Shown here piece by piece: positions 5,737-6,098 of a stretch of DNA of 6,098 nucleotides. The stretch is from Verrucomicrobiota bacterium (lineage in GTDB: Bacteria; Verrucomicrobiota; Verrucomicrobiia; Chthoniobacterales; UBA10450): positions 1 to 6,098 of the forward strand of contig QHOJ01000178.1 of the NCBI GenBank assembly GCA_003218735.1, in the 5' to 3' direction. Within the stretch, counting starts at the first letter, position 1, and each line of letters begins with the position of its first letter. Under the pieces are notes generated by a model. It did no database searches. It had not been told where the DNA came from and worked only from the letters and a program-made list of their open reading frames with translations. A program made the position numbers and the translations under genes.

Positions 5737-5765
5737 ATATTCCCAGAAAGCTGCTTTTCTGTCAA
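5737..5765 (-). promoter_or_regulatory. vapBC promoter, consensus -35 with -10 adjacent to the start codon
   Basis: On the minus strand TTGACA (5765-5760) is a perfect -35. After exactly 17 bases comes GAATAT (5742-5737), a moderate -10 matching 3 of 6 positions. Six bases separate this -10 from the A of the vapB ATG at 5730, so transcription would start at or next to the start codon. No Shine-Dalgarno sequence lies between. The spacer contains the palindrome described separately. Confidence 0.55.
5744..5761. promoter_or_regulatory. Candidate VapB/VapBC operator palindrome
   Basis: CAGAAAGC-T-GCTTTTCTG is an inverted repeat of eight base pairs per arm around a central T, perfect apart from one extra T in the right arm. 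It occupies the spacer between the -35 and -10 boxes of the vapBC promoter. Ribbon-helix-helix antitoxins commonly autoregulate by binding such palindromes over their own promoter. Binding here would exclude RNA polymerase. That VapB is the binder is inferred from position. Confidence 0.55.
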
Positions 5766-5810
5766 TCTGGCAAAGCACGAGGCTATCAACTGAGCCGTTT
5801 TTTCCAATGC

Positions 5811-5838
5811 TTTCGAGATCGGTGTGTCGATGTAGATT
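5811..5838 (+). promoter_or_regulatory. Weak candidate promoter for uvrB
   Basis: TAGATT at 5833-5838 matches 4 of 6 positions of the -10 consensus. With a 16-base spacer the -35 would be TTTCGA (5811-5816), which is poor. The -10 ends 6 bases before the uvrB ATG, the same geometry as at vapB. I see no obvious LexA-type dyad in the 114-bp region. The call is tentative, and uvrB may be transcribed from elsewhere. Confidence 0.25.
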
Positions 5839-5844
5839 GATAGA

Positions 5845-6098
5845 ATGTCGTTTCAACTCGAGTCGAACTACAAACCTCGCGGCGATCAAGGCCAGGCGAT
5901 TGCGAAGCTGCTGAAATCTGTTGAGGGTGGCAATCGGCATCAAACGCTGCTCGGCGTGACCGGTTCCGGTAAGACTTTCACGATCGCAAATGTGATCCGG
6001 GAGCTTGACCGGCCGACTCTCGTTATTTCGCACAACAAAACTCTGGCGGCGCAACTCTACTCCGAGTTCAAACAATTTTTCCCGCGTAACGCGGTCGA
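5845..6098 (+). CDS. uvrB: Excinuclease ABC subunit B (UvrB), N-terminal part
   Basis: This is the first 84 codons of UvrB, truncated by the window edge; full-length UvrB is usually about 660-700 residues. Residues 9-15 (YKPRGDQ) contain the Q-motif-like GDQ common to UvrB. Residues 33-48 read [16 protein letters not shown], with the Walker A motif GVTGSGKT at 37-44 and K43 as the ATP-binding lysine. [21 protein letters not shown] follows, the strongly conserved motif Ia region. UvrB takes damaged DNA from UvrA, uses ATP to verify the lesion with a beta-hairpin (beyond the window), and recruits UvrC for incision. The start is ATG 5845, which matches the usual N-terminus length (compare MSKPFKLNSAFKPSGDQ in E. 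coli). There is no recognisable Shine-Dalgarno sequence. The gene diverges from vapBC across 114 bp. Confidence 0.96.
   Translation, partial: MSFQLESNYKPRGDQGQAIAKLLKSVEGGNRHQTLLGVTGSGKTFTIANVIRELDRPTLVISHNKTLAAQLYSEFKQFFPRNAV

Noticed and set aside
5329..5793. Long + strand open frames opposite vapB/vapC (also 5441-5914).
   Set aside because: They are antisense to two well-supported genes, their translations resemble no family, and they have no upstream signals. They are shadows.
5841..5846. TAGAAT, a 5-of-6 match to the -10 consensus, at the uvrB start.
   Set aside because: It overlaps the ATG, so transcription would begin inside the conserved N-terminus of UvrB.
5731..6075. N-terminal extension of vapB giving a 189-residue protein.
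   Set aside because: The extra part runs antisense through the conserved start of uvrB, and the antitoxin family begins at MKTTLDLP (5730), directly after a good promoter.

Overview
The window looks like chromosomal DNA from an environmental Gram-negative bacterium, moderately GC-rich and densely coded on both strands. My best guess is Verrucomicrobiota (Chthoniobacterales/'Spartobacteria'-like), with Acidobacteriota or a related soil lineage as the alternative. This is inference from the style of the large membrane-anchored TolB-like/TPR proteins and the gene repertoire. No rRNA, tRNA or marker tree is available here.

Layout from left to right. Positions 3-422 (+) hold the 3' end of a membrane zinc metalloprotease of the site-2 protease family. 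Facing it at 458-2155 (-) is a 565-residue membrane-anchored TolB-like/TPR protein. A 100-bp divergent intergenic region follows, with a good -35 box and a perfect 13-bp palindrome. Then come two tandem NTF2-like (DUF4440/SnoaL-type) genes on the + strand, 2256-2624 and 2701-3204. They are about 73% identical over 115 residues, but only the second has a signal peptide. A short hairpin region separates them from a second, convergent TolB-like/TPR gene at 3265-5055 (-). Upstream of that gene on the same strand is a type II toxin-antitoxin pair, vapB (5506-5730) and vapC (5083-5490). At 5845-6098 (+), diverging from vapB, is the start of uvrB (nucleotide excision repair), cut by the window edge. 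No gene-free stretch exceeds about 115 bp, and I saw no tRNA, rRNA, CRISPR array, transposase or attachment site.

How the parts may work together. VapB and VapC form a self-contained module. A consensus-like promoter (TTGACA, 17-bp spacer, GAATAT) has an imperfect palindrome in its spacer, and its -10 box lies only 6 nt from the vapB start codon. This predicts an autorepressed, leaderless transcript. The TPR gene 27 bp downstream of vapC could be read through from this promoter. The two TolB-like/TPR proteins bracket the duplicated NTF2-like genes. They share about 61% identity over their first 70 residues but differ in membrane topology: two predicted membrane segments in one, three in the other. 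Their TPR modules should therefore lie on opposite faces of the inner membrane. The NTF2-like pair shows a matching split, one cytosolic form and one exported form. The sequence supports these layouts, but any functional link between the TPR proteins and the NTF2-like proteins is inference.

A further theme is the near absence of Shine-Dalgarno sequences at annotated starts. The only strong AAGGAG lies inside the second NTF2-like gene, just before an in-frame internal ATG.
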